Shown here: in pieces, positions 61,966 through 64,000 of the stretch
How positions within the stretch are numbered: the first letter of the stretch is position 1
How the letters are laid out: each line of letters begins with the position of its first letter
Assembly: GCA_023846275.1 (NCBI GenBank)
Contig: CM043869.1
Coordinates: 38,156,737 to 38,220,736, forward strand
Source: Vanilla planifolia
Lineage: Eukaryota; Streptophyta; Magnoliopsida; Asparagales; Orchidaceae
Direction of reading: 5' to 3'
DNA length: 64,000 bases
Translations under genes and position numbers: made by a program
Notes under the pieces: generated by a model
Told to the model about the DNA's origin: nothing
Databases searched by the model: none
What the model saw: the letters and a program-made list of their open reading frames with translations, nothing else

Positions 61966-64000
61966 CATAGGGGAAGAAGAGAAAGCATATACAAGAATGG
62001 GAAGATTCAGACATTTTTGAACCAGTGCAATGGAGAGCAGAGAAGTGATCAGCTATCCTTGGTAAGGAAGAACAAGGTGCAAGAGGAAGGTTGATTATGG
62101 ATGGCATGAATACATTCCTTCTGATAGTGTCCACCAAGCAAATTTACCTTGAAACTTGATCGCCAATGTACAATTCTCCTTTAATCATGTTTATTTCAAA
62201 GAATACATTACCTTTATTTTCATGAGTCTCTCTCTCTCCACTTATTGATTTTCTTTACTAGTATGACATTTGTCAAACAATCCAGCTGATGTTCCCCAGA
62301 GGGGGCTCCCTTACTAATTGTTTTATTTTTCAGATAAGTTTCATCTCAGTACCTGTTTTACGCTTTAACACCCGACACAAATTCTCATGCTCCAAAAAAG
62401 CTCTACAAAGTTTCAGCTAGTTACCTTCCAAAATGATGTCATCGAGGTAGACACACCAAAATCATCCACCTCCCATTAACATCTCCAACTGTTTCTTTAA
62501 TTATCAAAGCTCCTATTCCAAAATATTCAAATGATGTCCCTCTTCAAATGCATATTTCCAAGCATTATCATACTCAAATTTCAGCCAAACTCATATTCAA
62601 ATTTGAACTAACCCTATATATGTTACTCTTCAATAGTTATTATCATCTTTTATGATTGTGCTCCAAAAACAACAAACCATAATAATAAGCATCAAAATCT
62701 AAATACTAATAATAATAACAATAATAATTTATAATTTTAAAATTAAATACTTAGTACATAATTATGTATTTACTGCTTGTCAATCATTTACTTATTTATT
62801 CTTGCAATGCAAGAGCCAAGATAAGTTGAGCATTGTGTACAGGGTAGCCTTGCTTCTTGCGATGCACCATTGTGTTATCTCCAACACCAATCAGCCACCA
62901 TCACTATAGCCACAATAAGGGGATTCCTTAACGAAACAAACAAGTGTAAAGGTCCACTAATCACTAGGACCTGTTGACAGTAGAATGCAACTTTGGCTAT
63001 TATTATACTATCCATTACTTAACAATGCAAAAAAACTCCTAAGTGTTTAGAATGATGTTTAGTCACTTGATAGTTTGCCCTGCAATTGGTTAATTCTATT
63101 TCTTGATGAGACCAAGAAGGGGTATAACTAAATTGCAGTGCTTCATCTTGATATGGTGAAGGTATCACTTTAAGGCTGTTTATTCCTTAATGAGTTTCCT
63201 ATTTTGTCTTGTTCCCCTACCAAGATCAAACAAGAAGCTTATGGTGTCAACATGATAAGTGATGATGATAGTTTGAGAGAATGATAAATCTCAGAAGACA
63301 ATTTGATTGGCCAATAAAAATAACTGCAAAAGGAAATCACCTTTCAATTTTTATTTTTAGTAATTAATAACCTCAAAAGGGAGGAGATTCAATCTTTTTT
63401 TCTCTAAATTCATGTCTTTTTTACTTTACATGTAAAAAGAAATCAACAGACCAATCAAATTACAAAAAAACTTAATAAAATGTTTCTTTAGGAGTTAAAC
63501 CTAAACTTCCAATGGTCATATTTCTCAAAAGAATATCAAGATTATCAATTTAAAAAAAATCCATTCATATGAAAACACACATTTCTTCAAAATTTTCACT
63601 AAATTCTATCAAATCTTGACAAATCAACAAGAATATCCTACCATGATGAAATTGGTACAAACAATCTTGACAAATCAATAGGAATTTCCTATAATTAAAT
63701 TGGAAAACAGGAGTTAAGGGAAGTTAGTTGAGTCCTTGTAATTGCAGGTATACCAAGGTGCTTTGAAAGGAACAAGTGCCCTAGGCTAGTTGACCCTTTC
63801 CTTAATAGATTGCTTAGTCGCTAATCACCTTCTTCCTTTCTTTATTCTTTTGGATATAGCAACCAATGGCTGCTGTCGCCAGTTACGCAATTGCCAACCA
63901 CCCCTCTCCAATCATTGGACCTTTCCCAACAATTTGCATGCTAAGCTGACCTCGTTAAATCTCCACCCCCCCACTTCATCTTCAACCTCCAAAACACTAG

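Larger units (their letters stand above)
59800..64000 (-). other. Hydrolase intron, at least 4.2 kb
   Basis: Upstream of the exon starting at 59788 a TTTAG acceptor marks an intron. No stretch to the right edge encodes the Ser-nucleophile region (GxSxG) that should precede it, so the intron probably fills the rest of the window. It contains a large and a small direct duplication, listed separately, and otherwise AT-rich DNA. Confidence 0.6.

Noticed and set aside
61955-62137. 60-codon minus-strand frame as a candidate upstream hydrolase exon
   Set aside because: Lacks the GxSxG nucleophile region or any alpha/beta-hydrolase motif and is not bounded by suitable splice sites in phase.

Overview
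This window is nuclear DNA of a flowering plant. The genes are split by GT-AG introns, the background is very AT-rich, and the introns and spacers hold decayed copia, LINE and TRIM-like elements. Some first exons are markedly GC-rich (organellar uL10, ELP6 exon 1) and introns reach about 11.8 kb. Both features occur in monocots and magnoliids, but I cannot name a species.

Layout. (1) 213-15426 (+): the 3' part of a REVEILLE (RVE) MYB-like clock transcription factor. Six exons are visible, starting at the SHAQKYF helix. An 11.8-kb intron holds two copia fossils in opposite orientations and a pair of LTR-like repeats. (2) 18.9-21.3 kb: a sharply GC-rich patch followed by an intact reading frame for an RNase H domain of the kind found at the end of plant LINEs. 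(3) 22924-23556 (+): an intronless gene for organellar ribosomal protein uL10, with a TATA box. (4) 23.6-36.1 kb: mostly unassigned AT-rich DNA, with two adjacent 5S-rRNA-derived, Cassandra-like LTR relics at 27.4-28.2 kb. (5) 36110-41363 (-): complete Elongator subunit ELP6 in five exons, 262 residues when spliced. (6) 44566-50751 (-): a complete LNK-family clock coactivator in five coding exons, 264 residues, with a copia fossil and more of the same LTR-like repeats in its 4.6-kb intron and a 128-bp tandem duplication just upstream. (7) 53825-54043 (-): a 72-residue CLE signalling-peptide precursor close to CLE16/CLE17. (8) 56254-59788 (-): the C-terminal half of a plant alpha/beta hydrolase ending in a ubiquitin-interacting-motif-like helix. 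Its N-terminal exons lie beyond the right edge.

How the genes relate. LNK proteins are known to bind RVE proteins and act as their transcriptional coactivators in the plant clock. Finding one of each within about 50 kb is the most striking gene-level observation. The other genes (tRNA-modifying Elongator, organellar translation, peptide signalling, hydrolase) have no evident joint pathway. I saw no CRISPR array, tRNA, rRNA operon or intact mobile element.
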